64,000 nt of DNA. It comes from Cupriavidus sp. BIS7 (GTDB lineage Bacteria > Pseudomonadota > Gammaproteobacteria > Burkholderiales > Burkholderiaceae). Made by a program: the position numbers and the translations under genes. Positions 53,335-63,261 of this stretch are shown in pieces; position 1 is the first letter of the stretch, and each line of letters begins with the position of its first letter. Under the pieces are notes generated by a model. That model made no database searches, was not told where the DNA came from, and saw only the letters and a program-made list of their open reading frames with translations. The DNA is taken from positions 124,001 to 188,000 of the forward strand of contig NZ_ALOU01000009.1 in the NCBI RefSeq assembly GCF_000292345.1, written 5' to 3'.

Positions 53335-53913
53335 ATGGGTGTCAAGAATGGGCCGGGCCTGATCCGGCCGGGCGGCCGGACGGAGCAGGTTCGCAAGGCT
53401 ATTGCGGCAACCGTGCTCAACCTCATCGAGGCGGGCCACATCGATTTCGAGTTGCAGGAAGTGGCCAGGCTATCCAATGTTCATCGCACGACCATCCATC
53501 GCCGCTGGCCGGATCGCGCCTCACTGATTGCGGAGGCACTGAGCGAGCACACCTCGCGCATCGATGTTCAGTTCACTGGGGACTGGCGCGCCGACATCCG
53601 CCGCATGGCATTCACGCTGCGGGACTTCCTCAGTGATCCAGTCGAAATCGCCATGAACACGATCCTGGCATCGACCAACAATGCGGAGTTTCGGCAGATG
53701 ATTGCATCGCATTGGAGCGGTGTACTGAAAGACTTCCAGACACCAATACTGCAGGCGCAGGCGCGTGGCGAGATAGATGCGCGGCACGACGCCGAGATCC
53801 TTGTGTCGATGATGGTCTCGCCCATCGTATCGGCCATCATTTTCCTGAAGCAAACGCCGGATGATCGCTATATCGAACGGCTGGCAGCACAGTTGATCAA
53901 GGCTTGCGGCTGA
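53335..53913 (+). CDS. TetR/AcrR-family regulator
   Basis: A 192-residue regulator with HTH FELQEVARLSNVHRTTIHRRWPDRASLIAEAL and a C-terminal domain of the TetR_C type (DFQTPILQAQARGEIDARHDAEILVSMM). It is divergent from the PhyH gene and likely binds the inverted repeat at 53228-53265, repressing PhyH and itself. The inducer is unknown. Confidence 0.93.
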   Translation: MGVKNGPGLIRPGGRTEQVRKAIAATVLNLIEAGHIDFELQEVARLSNVHRTTIHRRWPDRASLIAEALSEHTSRIDVQFTGDWRADIRRMAFTLRDFLSDPVEIAMNTILASTNNAEFRQMIASHWSGVLKDFQTPILQAQARGEIDARHDAEILVSMMVSPIVSAIIFLKQTPDDRYIERLAAQLIKACG

Positions 53914-53934
53914 GCGTTCCCGGCTCGCGCGCTG

Positions 53935-55137
53935 TTATGGCTGGCAAGCTGGCACCACCGCTGTCGTCGCCAGATGTCGGCGCACCACAATGACGAGCAA
54001 GGCAATCATCACGGCGGGAAGAATGTTGAGGTACTGGTGAAGGTATGCGGAGAGGAGTGCCTGTGCTGGCGCCACCCACACGGCGGCAAGGACAAGCCAT
54101 TCCATGCGTCCCAGCGCTGACACCCTGCCGTCGCGCATGAGCAGGACAAGCGGCAAGATGAGCCATGCCAGATCGTAGAACATGATGTAGGGCTGCATCA
54201 GCAACGTGGCGATGATGAGCGAGGCCGCCCGCAGTTCAAATCTGGCGCGCTGCGCCCACAGGAAAGCCATCGCAAGGGCCGCTGGTACTGCAACAATGCC
54301 GTGTAGCTGGTAAGAGGCATTGACGGACAAGCCGACGCTTCGGCCTAGCGCGAAGGTGGTTGGCATTCCCGGCCACATCATGCTGCCGCCCTGTTCTACC
54401 GCCAATTCGCTGAATTGGGGTAGAAACGTCGCAAATGCATGCCAGGCGTCCTGTCCGAGCACCACAACGCTAGCCCCGGCAAAGACGACGGTGCCAAGTG
54501 CGGAAACGCCGAAAACCTTCCATTGCCTGCCGCATATGAGTGCCAGGGGAAACAGGACGCCAAATTGCGGCTTGATCGCAAGCATGGCGATAAATACCCC
54601 TGCCAGCGCGGCGTCAACTTCGATCATTGCCAGCGCCGCTCCGGCAGCTGCAACCGTGAACAGGGAGTTTTGCCCGAGCCCGATGGCAATGGCGACCCCG
54701 GGGAAAGCCAGCAGCGGCGGCAGATATGCACGGTCAATCCCGCGACAGAAGCGGGCCAGCACGGCGTAATAGACCAGCAAGCCAAGGGCTGAGTACAGGA
54801 AGAGCGCTACCCCAAAAGGCAGCCGCCCGAATGGCAGGACTGCCAGCAGGAACGTCGGCGGATACGGCCAAGCCGAGTAGTCGCTGAGGCCCAACGCAAC
54901 TTCCATGGGCAGCATCCACTGCGGCGAGAATACCGAGGCGGCCCCGTGCGCCATGGCCACCTTTGCGGCAGACCAGAATATTGCAAAGTCGATGCCAACC
55001 ATCGGGGCTGACTGATCTCCCAGGAAGTAGAAGCGGGCAATCCATATTCCGAGGGCCAGGATCTGGACTGCGAGTGCCGCCAGGGCGTAAAACGTCGAGC
55101 GGCGCATGGCCGGGCGCTTTTCATGCATTGACGGCAT
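53935..55137 (-). CDS. Polytopic membrane protein of the DUF2029/GT87 family
   Basis: A 400-residue protein with about nine to ten membrane segments. The first loop after helix 1 has GIDFAIFWSAAKVAMAHGA, an acidic pair position like the catalytic site of GT-C glycosyltransferases, then WPYPPTFLLAVLP and AIKPQFGVLFPLAL. GT87 members are polyprenol-phosphate-mannose-dependent in actinobacteria; substrates in proteobacteria are not known. The start at 55137 has AGGAGGG upstream. It stands alone. Confidence 0.85.
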   Translation of the reverse strand: MPSMHEKRPAMRRSTFYALAALAVQILALGIWIARFYFLGDQSAPMVGIDFAIFWSAAKVAMAHGAASVFSPQWMLPMEVALGLSDYSAWPYPPTFLLAVLPFGRLPFGVALFLYSALGLLVYYAVLARFCRGIDRAYLPPLLAFPGVAIAIGLGQNSLFTVAAAGAALAMIEVDAALAGVFIAMLAIKPQFGVLFPLALICGRQWKVFGVSALGTVVFAGASVVVLGQDAWHAFATFLPQFSELAVEQGGSMMWPGMPTTFALGRSVGLSVNASYQLHGIVAVPAALAMAFLWAQRARFELRAASLIIATLLMQPYIMFYDLAWLILPLVLLMRDGRVSALGRMEWLVLAAVWVAPAQALLSAYLHQYLNILPAVMIALLVIVVRRHLATTAVVPACQP

Positions 55138-55318
55138 GGGCTCCCTCCTGAATGGCTTTTCGCGGAGTCTACTTCCTCAAATGCCGCGCGGGCATCGCCC
55201 AATGAGAGGGGGTGTTTTCCCTGATAGTCCCTCGCCATTGTGAACTGTCGCTTGCGCTATACCGTTGCAAACGGCCGAACAGGGCCGGCAAGCACCATTC
55301 TGCAAGCCTGGCAACCGC

Positions 55319-56044
55319 TCAAAGCGACGCCCCGCCGCACATGACGATCTGCTGGCCAGTGATCGCGCCGCCGTGATCGCCTACCAGGAAGGCAGCCAGC
55401 GCGGCGACTTCTTCTGCCGTGACGAAGCGTCCGAGCGGGGGCAGCTTCGGAGGGGTATGCGCGCGCGCCGGATCGCGCAGGAACGGGGTATCGGTCGCGC
55501 CGGGGGCAATGACGTTGGCGGTGATGCCACGGGGGGCAAGTTCTGCCGCCCAGGAACGCACCATGCCTACCAGTGCAGCTTTGGTGGCGGCGTACTGGCT
55601 GCGATTTGGGGCGCCGTTGGCAGTCCGGCTCCCCACCAGCACGATGCGGCCGCCATCGCGCATCCTGTGCACCAGCTGGTTCGCCAGCACTTCAGCCGCC
55701 CTGACATGCACCTGCCACATCGCCGCACCGTCGTCGTGGCTCAGTTCGCCAAGCGGTGCGGTACGCATGAAACCTGCTGCGTGAATGACGGCGTCGACTT
55801 CGCCGATCGCCTTGCACACCTCCACCAGGCGCGCCTCGTCAGTGACGTCCGCCAGGACGATGTCGAGCCGCTCGCGGGCCTGCTCTGGCTGGCGGCGGCA
55901 GATGCCGGTCACGCGCCAGCCCTCGTCAAGCAGCCGCGCAACGATGGCCTGCCCGATGCCCGACGAAGCGCCCGTCACGACGGCGTGCCGCGCAGTCCTT
56001 GCCTTCTGTTCCGTCATGATGGGTGCCCCAGCTTCTCCAGACAT
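55319..56044 (-). CDS. Short-chain dehydrogenase/reductase
   Basis: A 241-residue SDR (232 if the internal ATG at 56017 is used). The cofactor motif TGASSGIGQAI, NNAG-equivalent IHAAGFMR, the serine strand VLVGSRT and the active site YAATKAA are present. The start at 56044 overlaps the deoR stop (TGATG), which suggests coupling. It is the last gene of the sugar-acid operon and may oxidise or reduce a hydroxy acid of that pathway. Confidence 0.9.
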   Translation of the reverse strand: MSGEAGAPIMTEQKARTARHAVVTGASSGIGQAIVARLLDEGWRVTGICRRQPEQARERLDIVLADVTDEARLVEVCKAIGEVDAVIHAAGFMRTAPLGELSHDDGAAMWQVHVRAAEVLANQLVHRMRDGGRIVLVGSRTANGAPNRSQYAATKAALVGMVRSWAAELAPRGITANVIAPGATDTPFLRDPARAHTPPKLPPLGRFVTAEEVAALAAFLVGDHGGAITGQQIVMCGGASL

Positions 56045-56853
56045 CATTTGCCGGCTTCTGCCGCGACACCGGCCGCCTGGCCTTTCGGATCGGCCACCGG
56101 CACCGTTTGGACGCTGACCTCGGCGCGCGCCAGAAACGGCGCCAGTTGCTCGGCCGTTGCCGCGTCGTCGGTCAGCAGATGCCATGGCCGCTCCAGCGGC
56201 GTCCAGTGTTGCTGGCTGGCGTGTCCGACCTTGTCGGCGGTCACCAGCACGAATACTTCGGCAGCCTGCCGGATCGCGCATTCCTTCAGGTAGGCCTGCT
56301 CGGCGGACGCTTCGCACAGGCCATTGCCGGCCACGACACCATCGGCCCCCAGGAATGCCTTGTCGACGCTGATCCGGCTCAGCACCACCTGCGCCAGCGG
56401 GCCCAGCGTGCTCATGCTGGACGCGCGCACGTCCCCGCCAATGAGGGTGACCGGCACCTCCGTAGCTGCCAGCGCGCTCACGACAATCAGGTTGTTGGTC
56501 ACCACATGTACAGCCTTGGCCGGCAACAGTCGCGCCAGCGCGGCCGTGGTGGTGCCGCCATCCAGGAAGATCGTGTCGCCATCGGCAATCCGCGCGAACG
56601 CGGCCCGGGCGATGGCATCCTTCTGCTCGCGTGCGCTGACCCGCCGCTCTTCGAGCGTCGCTTCGGGCTCATGCGCACCCACGGCGGCCGCACCGCCATA
56701 TGTGCGCACGATGCGCCGGGTCGACGCCAGCGCGCGCAGATCCCGCCGCACGGTCGCCTCGGACATGCCGAAGTGCTCGCACAAGGTAGCCACATCGTTC
56801 ATGCCACCAAGCACCGCCTTGAGCACTGCCTCACGTCGATTGTTCACTTTCAT
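56044..56853 (-). CDS. DeoR/GlpR-family transcriptional regulator
   Basis: A 269-residue regulator. The HTH reads DVATLCEHFGMSEATVRRDLRAL, followed by the DeoR sensor domain (DTIFLDGGTTTAALARLLP and the NNLIV, GGDVR strands). DeoR sensors bind phosphorylated sugars or acids, which fits the fused kinase/dehydrogenase of this operon that would make and use a phosphosugar acid. It is coupled to the SDR by overlap. Confidence 0.93.
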   Translation of the reverse strand: MKVNNRREAVLKAVLGGMNDVATLCEHFGMSEATVRRDLRALASTRRIVRTYGGAAAVGAHEPEATLEERRVSAREQKDAIARAAFARIADGDTIFLDGGTTTAALARLLPAKAVHVVTNNLIVVSALAATEVPVTLIGGDVRASSMSTLGPLAQVVLSRISVDKAFLGADGVVAGNGLCEASAEQAYLKECAIRQAAEVFVLVTADKVGHASQQHWTPLERPWHLLTDDAATAEQLAPFLARAEVSVQTVPVADPKGQAAGVAAEAGK

Positions 56854-56930
56854 CTCGTGGCCTCATCTTCTGTCCGGGTTCCGTTGGGCATCACACCGGC
56901 ACGGTATCAGGTCCATCCACCGCCAGCGCC

Positions 56931-58100
56931 CTACCCACGCACCCACGATTCATCGACAGTCACATACTTGATGCGCTGCCGGAACCAGGTATATGCAATA
57001 TGCAGGGCGCCATCCGGGCCCTGCGTGATCGACGGGTAAGAATACTCGCGATTGCGCTGCTCGGCCGAATTGTTGGTCATGCAGTACCCGTCGCCGATTT
57101 CGAGCGCCCGACGGCGCCGCCAGGTCTTGCCGCCGTCCTCGGAAATCGCCAGCGAAAGCGGCGCTCGTGGCGCACCCCAGAATGCAGTGCCACGTGCGGA
57201 GGCGGCCTGGTCGCGAAGGTCGCCACTGTCCTCCGAGTCCTCGATATCGTCGTACAGCGACGCCCGGCGTGCCGTGGCGTGCGACGCATCGCTCTCGTTG
57301 AAGACCAGCGCCAGATGCCCGTTGCGCAGCGCCGTGAACTGGATCGATGAGTTGTTGTTCGGCAAGTCGGTGGGCTCCGGCGCACTCCAGGTCCGGCCGT
57401 CGCGTGACCGGCTCATGTAGATGTTGTCAGCCCAGCGGCTGCGATACAGCGCCAGCAGCGTGCCGTCGGCCAGCGTCTGCACGTTCATGTGCACGCAACC
57501 CACGCTCTGCGGTACCTCGTGCTCCTGCCACGTCAGCCCCGCATCGGTGGACACCATGACCGCGCTGATGTCGTCGTTGCCGACCCAACGCTCGCCCGGT
57601 GCGGTGCGGCACAGGAACACCGGGCACGCCCAGGCGCCGTCGGGCAACACTGCAATCGGCTGGCGCACGAACGTGCCCGCGCGGTCGAACAGCGTTTCCA
57701 CCGGCCCCCAGTGGTGACCGCCGTCATGGGAAATGCGCCGGCGCACGATCGCCGTGTTCTGATGCCCGGACAACTGCGCCGTGTAGATCAGCCAGAGTGC
57801 GCCCTCGGGTGTGGTGAACAACACGGGATTCTGTTCGGAGCGCGATGCGTCATCCGACAGTTTCTGGGCGGGCGTCCAGCAATCACCACCGGCCGGCAAG
57901 CGCGACAGGTAGATGGAAACATCCGGAATCCCTTCCTGCGTGCCGCCAAACCAGACGCACAACAGATCGCCATTCGGCAGCGCGTGCAGGTTCGCCGCGT
58001 GGTTCTGGATGCATGGCGATGGCAGCATGGCCTCGCGGCGCTCCCCGTCGGCGTAGGGGGTGGCAACAGTGGGGTCGAAAACATTGACATCGGACGTCAT
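56931..58100 (-). CDS. Sialidase-fold (BNR/Asp-box) protein
   Basis: A 389-residue six-bladed propeller protein of the sialidase superfamily. Asp boxes are RISHDGGHHW, STDAGLTW and SEDGGKTW, and an N-terminal segment HAANLHALPNGDLLCVWFGG is typical of the group with conserved Arg-rich loops (SRSRDGRTW). It has no signal peptide, so it is probably cytoplasmic. The operon carries an SSS transporter and sugar-acid enzymes, so it may hydrolyse a glycoside or lactone-like sugar derivative after uptake, not sialoglycans; this is inference. Confidence 0.82.
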   Translation of the reverse strand: MTSDVNVFDPTVATPYADGERREAMLPSPCIQNHAANLHALPNGDLLCVWFGGTQEGIPDVSIYLSRLPAGGDCWTPAQKLSDDASRSEQNPVLFTTPEGALWLIYTAQLSGHQNTAIVRRRISHDGGHHWGPVETLFDRAGTFVRQPIAVLPDGAWACPVFLCRTAPGERWVGNDDISAVMVSTDAGLTWQEHEVPQSVGCVHMNVQTLADGTLLALYRSRWADNIYMSRSRDGRTWSAPEPTDLPNNNSSIQFTALRNGHLALVFNESDASHATARRASLYDDIEDSEDSGDLRDQAASARGTAFWGAPRAPLSLAISEDGGKTWRRRRALEIGDGYCMTNNSAEQRNREYSYPSITQGPDGALHIAYTWFRQRIKYVTVDESWVRG

Positions 58101-58124
58101 GACAAAACTCCGGAAATCCTGGAT

Positions 58125-59573
58125 TCAGTGCGCGGCTTTGCGCTGTGCGGCGCTTGCCGCCTGGGTATTGGTGGCGACGGCGGGCGACGGCTCGCTCTGC
58201 GCCTGATGCGGAAACAGCAGCTTGTCGATCACCAGCACGATGGCCGGCGTGAGCAGTGCCACGTACATGTTGTCGACACCGAACGGGTTATCGAGCAAAT
58301 ACCAGATGGTGGTGGCAACCGCGGCCGCCGCCAGCCCGATGACAGCACCGCGACGGCTGTCGAAGAACGGCAGGTAGATGCCGATCAGCGCGACCACCGA
58401 GACCGAGAGCCGCAGTGCGCGGGTGAAGAAGGAAAGCGCCAGGATCTGCGGCACGAACAACACGAAGATCAGCGGCAGGAAGCCCACCAGCAGCGAAATC
58501 CAGCGCGTGGCACGCAACTCCTGTTCAGGCGTCGGCTGATAGCGCGGCACGTAGAAGTCCTTTACCACCAGGGACGCAATGGCCAGCGCCACAGTGCAGA
58601 CACTCACAAAGATCGAGGCCACCAGCGCTGTCGTCACCACACCGGCCAGCAGCGGTCCCATGTGTTCCAGAAACACCGGCAGCGCGTACAGGCTCTTGAT
58701 ATTTGGGTACAAGTACTTGGCCGCCACACCGATGAAGCCCAGCGCGATCGAGATGGGCACGCACAGCCCCGCGGCCATCAGCGATGCCCGGCGCGCAGCC
58801 GCTGGCGACCGGGTCGAGGAGATCGCCTGGATGATGAACTGGGTCGAGAAAATGGCGCCGGCCGAGCCGATGATCCACGCGCCGATCGTGCCGCCGCTGA
58901 GCGCGCCCTTCCACGTGAAATAGTGCTCGGGCATGTTGCGCATCATCGGACCGGGACCACCGGAGAGCTTCCACGCAACCGCCACCAGAATGCCGATACC
59001 CACCAGCTTGACGCCGCTGTGCAACAGGTTCAGGTAGGCCACGCTCTTGAGTCCGCCCCACGCAAAGTAGATGGTGCTAACGACGGCCGTGATGAGCGCG
59101 GCCGTGGGAAGGTCAATGCGCATGACCGTCGAAATGGCGGCCGCGCCGCTGACATAGTTGCCGACGTTCACCAGCAGCAGCGAGTAGATCATGATGGCGG
59201 ACACCACGAGCTTGGCGGTGTGGCCATACTTCTTGGCGATGAACCCTGAGATCGTGAACTCACCCGAGGCATACAGGCGCTTCGCCATGAACAGCCCGAA
59301 GAACAGGAAGCCGATCGCGGCCGAGATGACCGACCAGGACGCCGCGATACCGACACTGAATGCCTCCTGCGATGTGCCGATGGTCGATTTCGCGCCGATG
59401 TATTCCGACATCAGCAACACCGCAACCACTACCGCCGGCATGGAGCGGCCCGCCACCATGAACTGCTCGGAGTTGCGACTGCGCAGCCTGACGCTGGCAA
59501 TGCTGGTCACGACGATGTATACGACCACCATGCCGATGATGATGGCGGTATCCAGGTGTGAGAACGATGTCAT
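58125..59573 (-). CDS. Sodium:solute symporter (SSS family)
   Basis: A 482-residue transporter with about 13 membrane segments. Sodium-symporter segments seen are NSEQFMVAGRSMPAVVVAVLL, EYIGAKSTIGTSQEAF and FTISGFIAKKYGH. It is placed between the fused kinase/dehydrogenase and the sialidase-fold gene, 24 bp before the latter. It likely imports the sugar acid or its precursor with sodium. Confidence 0.92.
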   Translation of the reverse strand: MTSFSHLDTAIIIGMVVVYIVVTSIASVRLRSRNSEQFMVAGRSMPAVVVAVLLMSEYIGAKSTIGTSQEAFSVGIAASWSVISAAIGFLFFGLFMAKRLYASGEFTISGFIAKKYGHTAKLVVSAIMIYSLLLVNVGNYVSGAAAISTVMRIDLPTAALITAVVSTIYFAWGGLKSVAYLNLLHSGVKLVGIGILVAVAWKLSGGPGPMMRNMPEHYFTWKGALSGGTIGAWIIGSAGAIFSTQFIIQAISSTRSPAAARRASLMAAGLCVPISIALGFIGVAAKYLYPNIKSLYALPVFLEHMGPLLAGVVTTALVASIFVSVCTVALAIASLVVKDFYVPRYQPTPEQELRATRWISLLVGFLPLIFVLFVPQILALSFFTRALRLSVSVVALIGIYLPFFDSRRGAVIGLAAAAVATTIWYLLDNPFGVDNMYVALLTPAIVLVIDKLLFPHQAQSEPSPAVATNTQAASAAQRKAAH

Positions 59574-59704
59574 CTGTGTCTCCTTTGGCGGCGGGGGTAG
59601 CCGCTCTGGCCCCCGGCTTTGTCGCCGGTTCGGGCCTGCGCACGCTGGTGCTTATGTGTAGAAACGATCGTTGCTGATATCTCGGGGGCTTGAACGCGCC
59701 GCGC

Positions 59705-62050
59705 TCAAGCCATCTGTGCCGGCGCCTCTCGCCCTTCAACCGATGTTTCCGCGCCGGCATTGCGGCGCGTAGCAAGCTCGCACGCCTGGCGGAACGCTTC
59801 GAGCATGCTGCGCTCATCCGCGATGCCAGTGCCCGCGATATCGAAGGCCGTGCCGTGATCCACCGAGGTGCGAATGACCGGCAAACCCACCGTCACGTTG
59901 ACGCCAGCCTCCAGCCCCATCACCTTGACCGGGCCATGGCCCTGGTCGTGGTACATGGCCACCACCACATCGAAATCGCCACGGCCGGCGCGGAAGAACA
60001 GCGTGTCCGCTGGCAACGGCCCCTCGACGCGCCACCCGCGCGCCTGAACCACGGCGATGGCTGGCATGATCTTCTCTTCTTCCTCGCCATAGCCAAACAG
60101 GCCGTTTTCCCCTGCATGCGGATTGATGCCGCAGACGCCGATGCGCGGATTGGCGATGCCGGCGCGCTCCAGCGTGGCGTGCGCGCGTTCGATCGTGCGC
60201 TGCACCAGGCCCGGTTCGATGCGCCGGATGGCGTCCAGCAGGCCAATGTGTGTCGTCACGTGGATCACGCGCAGCTTTGGCGCCACCAGCATCATCGACA
60301 CCTCGTCGACCCCGGTCAGGTGGGCCAGCATCTCGGTATGTCCCGGAAAAATGTGTCCGCCCGCGTGCAGCGCTTCCTTGTTGAGCGGCGCGGTGCAGAT
60401 CGCGTCAAGTTCGCCGGCCGATGCCAATGCCACGGTGCGGGCGATGTACTGGTAAGCGGCATCGCCCGCGATGGGCGACAGCTTGCCGTACGGCAGGTCT
60501 GCGGGAATCAGTCCCAGGTCTATGCAGTCCACCACGCCCGGCTGGAACAAGGCCTGGGCTGGCCCTGCCACGGCGCGAACCTCCAGCGCAACTCCCGCGC
60601 GGCGGCCCGCATCGCGCAGGCGCTGCGCGTCCCCGATCACCAACGGACAGCAAGCGTCGTACACGTGCCGGTGCGTCAGTGCTTTCATGATGATTTCGGG
60701 TCCAACGCCGGCGGCGTCGCCCATGGTGATACCAATCACTGGCCGGTTGTTCATGGCAGGATTTCCTTGAGAGGTCATTGCACTTGGCAAGGTAGTTGTC
60801 AGGCGCCGCCAGGCTGCCACGAGCGCGTCAGGCGCGCCAAACGCGCCGGCTTTCGTGACCACAGGCATTGCGGCGCCTGCCAGATGCTTCGGGTTGGCCA
60901 TCAGCAGCGGCAACCCCGGTTCCACTTCATCGACGATGCGCAGCGCGTCGACGTCAATCGTTGCCAACAGCGCGCGCGCGGTTTCGCCGCCCGTGGCAAT
61001 CAACGCGCCCGCCTGCGGCAACGCCACTGCGAGCGCGGTTGCCAGCCCCTGACACAGGGCCGGGCCATCCGCCTGGTGCCGTGTCGACTGGCTCATCGTG
61101 ACCAGCACGTCGCGGCCATCGCGCAACGCGTTGGCGACGGCATTCGCCACATCGGTCAGTTGTGCCGTATCCACACCCACTTCAACGGCATACAGTGCGG
61201 CACCAGCCGCAGCCTTCAAGCGCGCGGCCTGTTCATGGGAAACGCTCGACATGCTGCCGACCACCGCCAGCACGGGGCGACGCCCCGCTACCTGCGCCGG
61301 TATGGCGTCCGGTATGGCGCGCACGACGCCGGACATGCCCATCGCCGCGATGACGGCGGGCGCCAGACCCGCGGACCCTGCCCAGAACACCCGTGCCATG
61401 GTCGCCGATGCGACAGCAATGTCTCGCAGGTCAGCGTCTGTTTCCGCATCGCACACAACGGCATCGAACCGCTCGCGCTGGCATGCCGCAAGCTGGGCGG
61501 CCAGCGCATCGCGGCCAGCGCGAATGTCCGTCAGCGCGATCGACGCAACACGCAGACCAGCGCGGGACAGCATGTCGCACAGATCGGCGCGACCGGCGAT
61601 GCCCTCGTTGCGCCAGGTTTCCGAAGCTTCCACGGGCTGCCCGTGCAGATACTGGCGGCCTGCGCGCGTCACGCGGCCCTGTGCAGGCAGTGCCGGCGCC
61701 ACGATGGCCATGCCCGCCAGTGGCACCAGGCTCGCGATCTCGTCCCCGACATTGCCACGCAACGTGGAATCGAGCTTCTTGTAGAGGCGCGTTTCAGCGC
61801 CGGCATACGCGCGCCAGGCTGCCGCGTGCCGCACCGCCGCGCTCACGGCGCTGGCACGACGCGAATCCACATCGACGGCCAGCACATCCACCGGATGCAA
61901 GCGCGTGGGGGTCCGACCGCCCGGTTGGCCACCGAAGCACACCGCGCTGTGCAAACCCGCACGCGTGCCTGCCACCGCGCAGTCAGCCGCGCCGGACAGG
62001 TCGTCGGCGATGACCAGCAATGCGGGATGGCGTGCGTCTGGCGTGTTCAC
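59705..62050 (-). CDS. Fused four-carbon acid sugar kinase (DUF1537) and PdxA2-type dehydrogenase
   Basis: A 781-residue two-domain protein starting at GTG. Residues 1 to ~425 are a four-carbon acid sugar kinase (LLVIADDLSGAADCAVAGTRAG near the N-terminus; VLVTMSQS and GGETARALL in the C-terminal half). Residues ~433-781 are a PdxA-like dehydrogenase (VIGITMGDAAGVGPEIIMKAL, MYHDQGHGPVK, HAGENGL-type metal sites). Known separate enzymes phosphorylate D-threonate/D-erythronate and oxidatively decarboxylate the product to dihydroxyacetone phosphate. The internal ATG at 60754 keeps a CAAGGA ribosome binding site, so the second half may also be made alone. GTGA overlap with the upstream gene. Confidence 0.9.
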   Translation of the reverse strand: MNTPDARHPALLVIADDLSGAADCAVAGTRAGLHSAVCFGGQPGGRTPTRLHPVDVLAVDVDSRRASAVSAAVRHAAAWRAYAGAETRLYKKLDSTLRGNVGDEIASLVPLAGMAIVAPALPAQGRVTRAGRQYLHGQPVEASETWRNEGIAGRADLCDMLSRAGLRVASIALTDIRAGRDALAAQLAACQRERFDAVVCDAETDADLRDIAVASATMARVFWAGSAGLAPAVIAAMGMSGVVRAIPDAIPAQVAGRRPVLAVVGSMSSVSHEQAARLKAAAGAALYAVEVGVDTAQLTDVANAVANALRDGRDVLVTMSQSTRHQADGPALCQGLATALAVALPQAGALIATGGETARALLATIDVDALRIVDEVEPGLPLLMANPKHLAGAAMPVVTKAGAFGAPDALVAAWRRLTTTLPSAMTSQGNPAMNNRPVIGITMGDAAGVGPEIIMKALTHRHVYDACCPLVIGDAQRLRDAGRRAGVALEVRAVAGPAQALFQPGVVDCIDLGLIPADLPYGKLSPIAGDAAYQYIARTVALASAGELDAICTAPLNKEALHAGGHIFPGHTEMLAHLTGVDEVSMMLVAPKLRVIHVTTHIGLLDAIRRIEPGLVQRTIERAHATLERAGIANPRIGVCGINPHAGENGLFGYGEEEEKIMPAIAVVQARGWRVEGPLPADTLFFRAGRGDFDVVVAMYHDQGHGPVKVMGLEAGVNVTVGLPVIRTSVDHGTAFDIAGTGIADERSMLEAFRQACELATRRNAGAETSVEGREAPAQMA

Positions 62051-63216
62051 GGCAGCAAGCGACGGTAGATCGCTTTCATGTCATCCAGCGTCAACGGCTT
62101 GGGGTTGTTGCCAAGCAGTCGCTTGACCTTGGCAGCGCCCTCGGCCAGCCGGTCGAGATCGGCTTCGGTCACGCCGTAGCGGCGCAGATCCTGCGGGATC
62201 TGCAGTTGCCGCGTCCATAGCGACAGACGATCGATCAGTTTCTGGGCAGCTTCAGGCGCGCTCTCGCCCGCCGTGGCCAGATCGAGTGCGCGCGCAACAG
62301 TGGCCAGCCGCTCCTCGATGGCATCCTTGTTGAAAGCCATCACGTGCGGCAGCAGCATGGCGTTGGCCACGCCGTGCGTGACGTTGAACATGCCGCCCAG
62401 CGGATACGCCAAGGCGTGCACGGCGGCCGTTCCCGCCGCAGTCAGCGCCAGACCACCGTACATCGAGCCCAGCATCATCGCCTCGCGCGCCTTGACCGAA
62501 TGGCCATTCTCGTACGCTTCGACGATGTTGGCGCCGATCAGCCGCATCGACTCCATTGCAAACATGTCGCTGACCGGATTGGCCTTGGTGGAGATATACG
62601 ATTCCAGCGAATGGACGAACGCATCGACACCAGTGGCGGCGGTGATCGGGCGCGGCAGGTCCAGCGTCAGCGACGCATCAAGGATCACCACCTGAGGCAG
62701 CAGATGGCGGCTGACGATACCCACTTTCAGCGCCTCGTCGGGCAGCGTGACGATGGCATTCGGCGTAACTTCCGAACCGGTACCAGCAGTCGTCGGCACC
62801 AGGATCATCGGCGCGCCGGGATGCTTGATCAGGTCGATTCCAAGCCAGTTGCGCAGCGGCTCGTCATTGGTCAACCTCACCGAGAACAGCTTTGCCGCAT
62901 CCAGCACACTGCCGCCACCAATCGACAGAATCGCATGCGGCGCGAACGGAGCGATCTGCTCGCGGAACACGGTTTCCACGTTCTCGATGCTGGGCTCCGG
63001 CTCCACGCCACGCACGATGCGCACCTCCACGTCGCGGGCGGCCAACGCCGCCACCACGCGGGCGATCACACCGTTTTCCTCCATCACCGGTTGCGTGATG
63101 AGGGCGATGCGCGAGACGGGGCGGTCCAGCAGCGAGAGTTTGTCAGCAAGCAGGTCAAGACTGCCTGCGCCGTGCACGATGTGCCGGACGGTCTGGAAAT
63201 GGTAGGTACTGGTCAT
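62047..63216 (-). CDS. Iron-containing alcohol dehydrogenase
   Basis: A 389-residue Fe-ADH. The NAD-binding motif ILSIGGGSVLDAAKL and the family signature TAGTGSEVTPNAIV are present, and metal ligands are likely D in GVDAFVHSLES and the histidines in VHALAYPLGGMFNVTHG. I chose ATG at 63216; a TTG at 63240 would add eight residues. Its stop overlaps the start of the fused gene. It probably interconverts a hydroxy acid or aldehyde in the sugar-acid pathway. Confidence 0.93.
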   Translation of the reverse strand: MTSTYHFQTVRHIVHGAGSLDLLADKLSLLDRPVSRIALITQPVMEENGVIARVVAALAARDVEVRIVRGVEPEPSIENVETVFREQIAPFAPHAILSIGGGSVLDAAKLFSVRLTNDEPLRNWLGIDLIKHPGAPMILVPTTAGTGSEVTPNAIVTLPDEALKVGIVSRHLLPQVVILDASLTLDLPRPITAATGVDAFVHSLESYISTKANPVSDMFAMESMRLIGANIVEAYENGHSVKAREAMMLGSMYGGLALTAAGTAAVHALAYPLGGMFNVTHGVANAMLLPHVMAFNKDAIEERLATVARALDLATAGESAPEAAQKLIDRLSLWTRQLQIPQDLRRYGVTEADLDRLAEGAAKVKRLLGNNPKPLTLDDMKAIYRRLLP

Positions 63217-63261
63217 GACGGATACGGGGGACGATGACAACGCGGGGCCGATATGAAGCGG

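Noticed and set aside
57489-59249. Plus-strand open frame (~586 residues) opposite the symporter and sialidase-fold genes
   Set aside because: Spans two real genes on the other strand and shows only low-complexity basic sequence.
59690-62068. Long plus-strand open frame (~792 residues) opposite the kinase-PdxA2 fusion
   Set aside because: Composition is rich in His, Arg and Gln without motifs, while the minus strand carries clear enzyme signatures.
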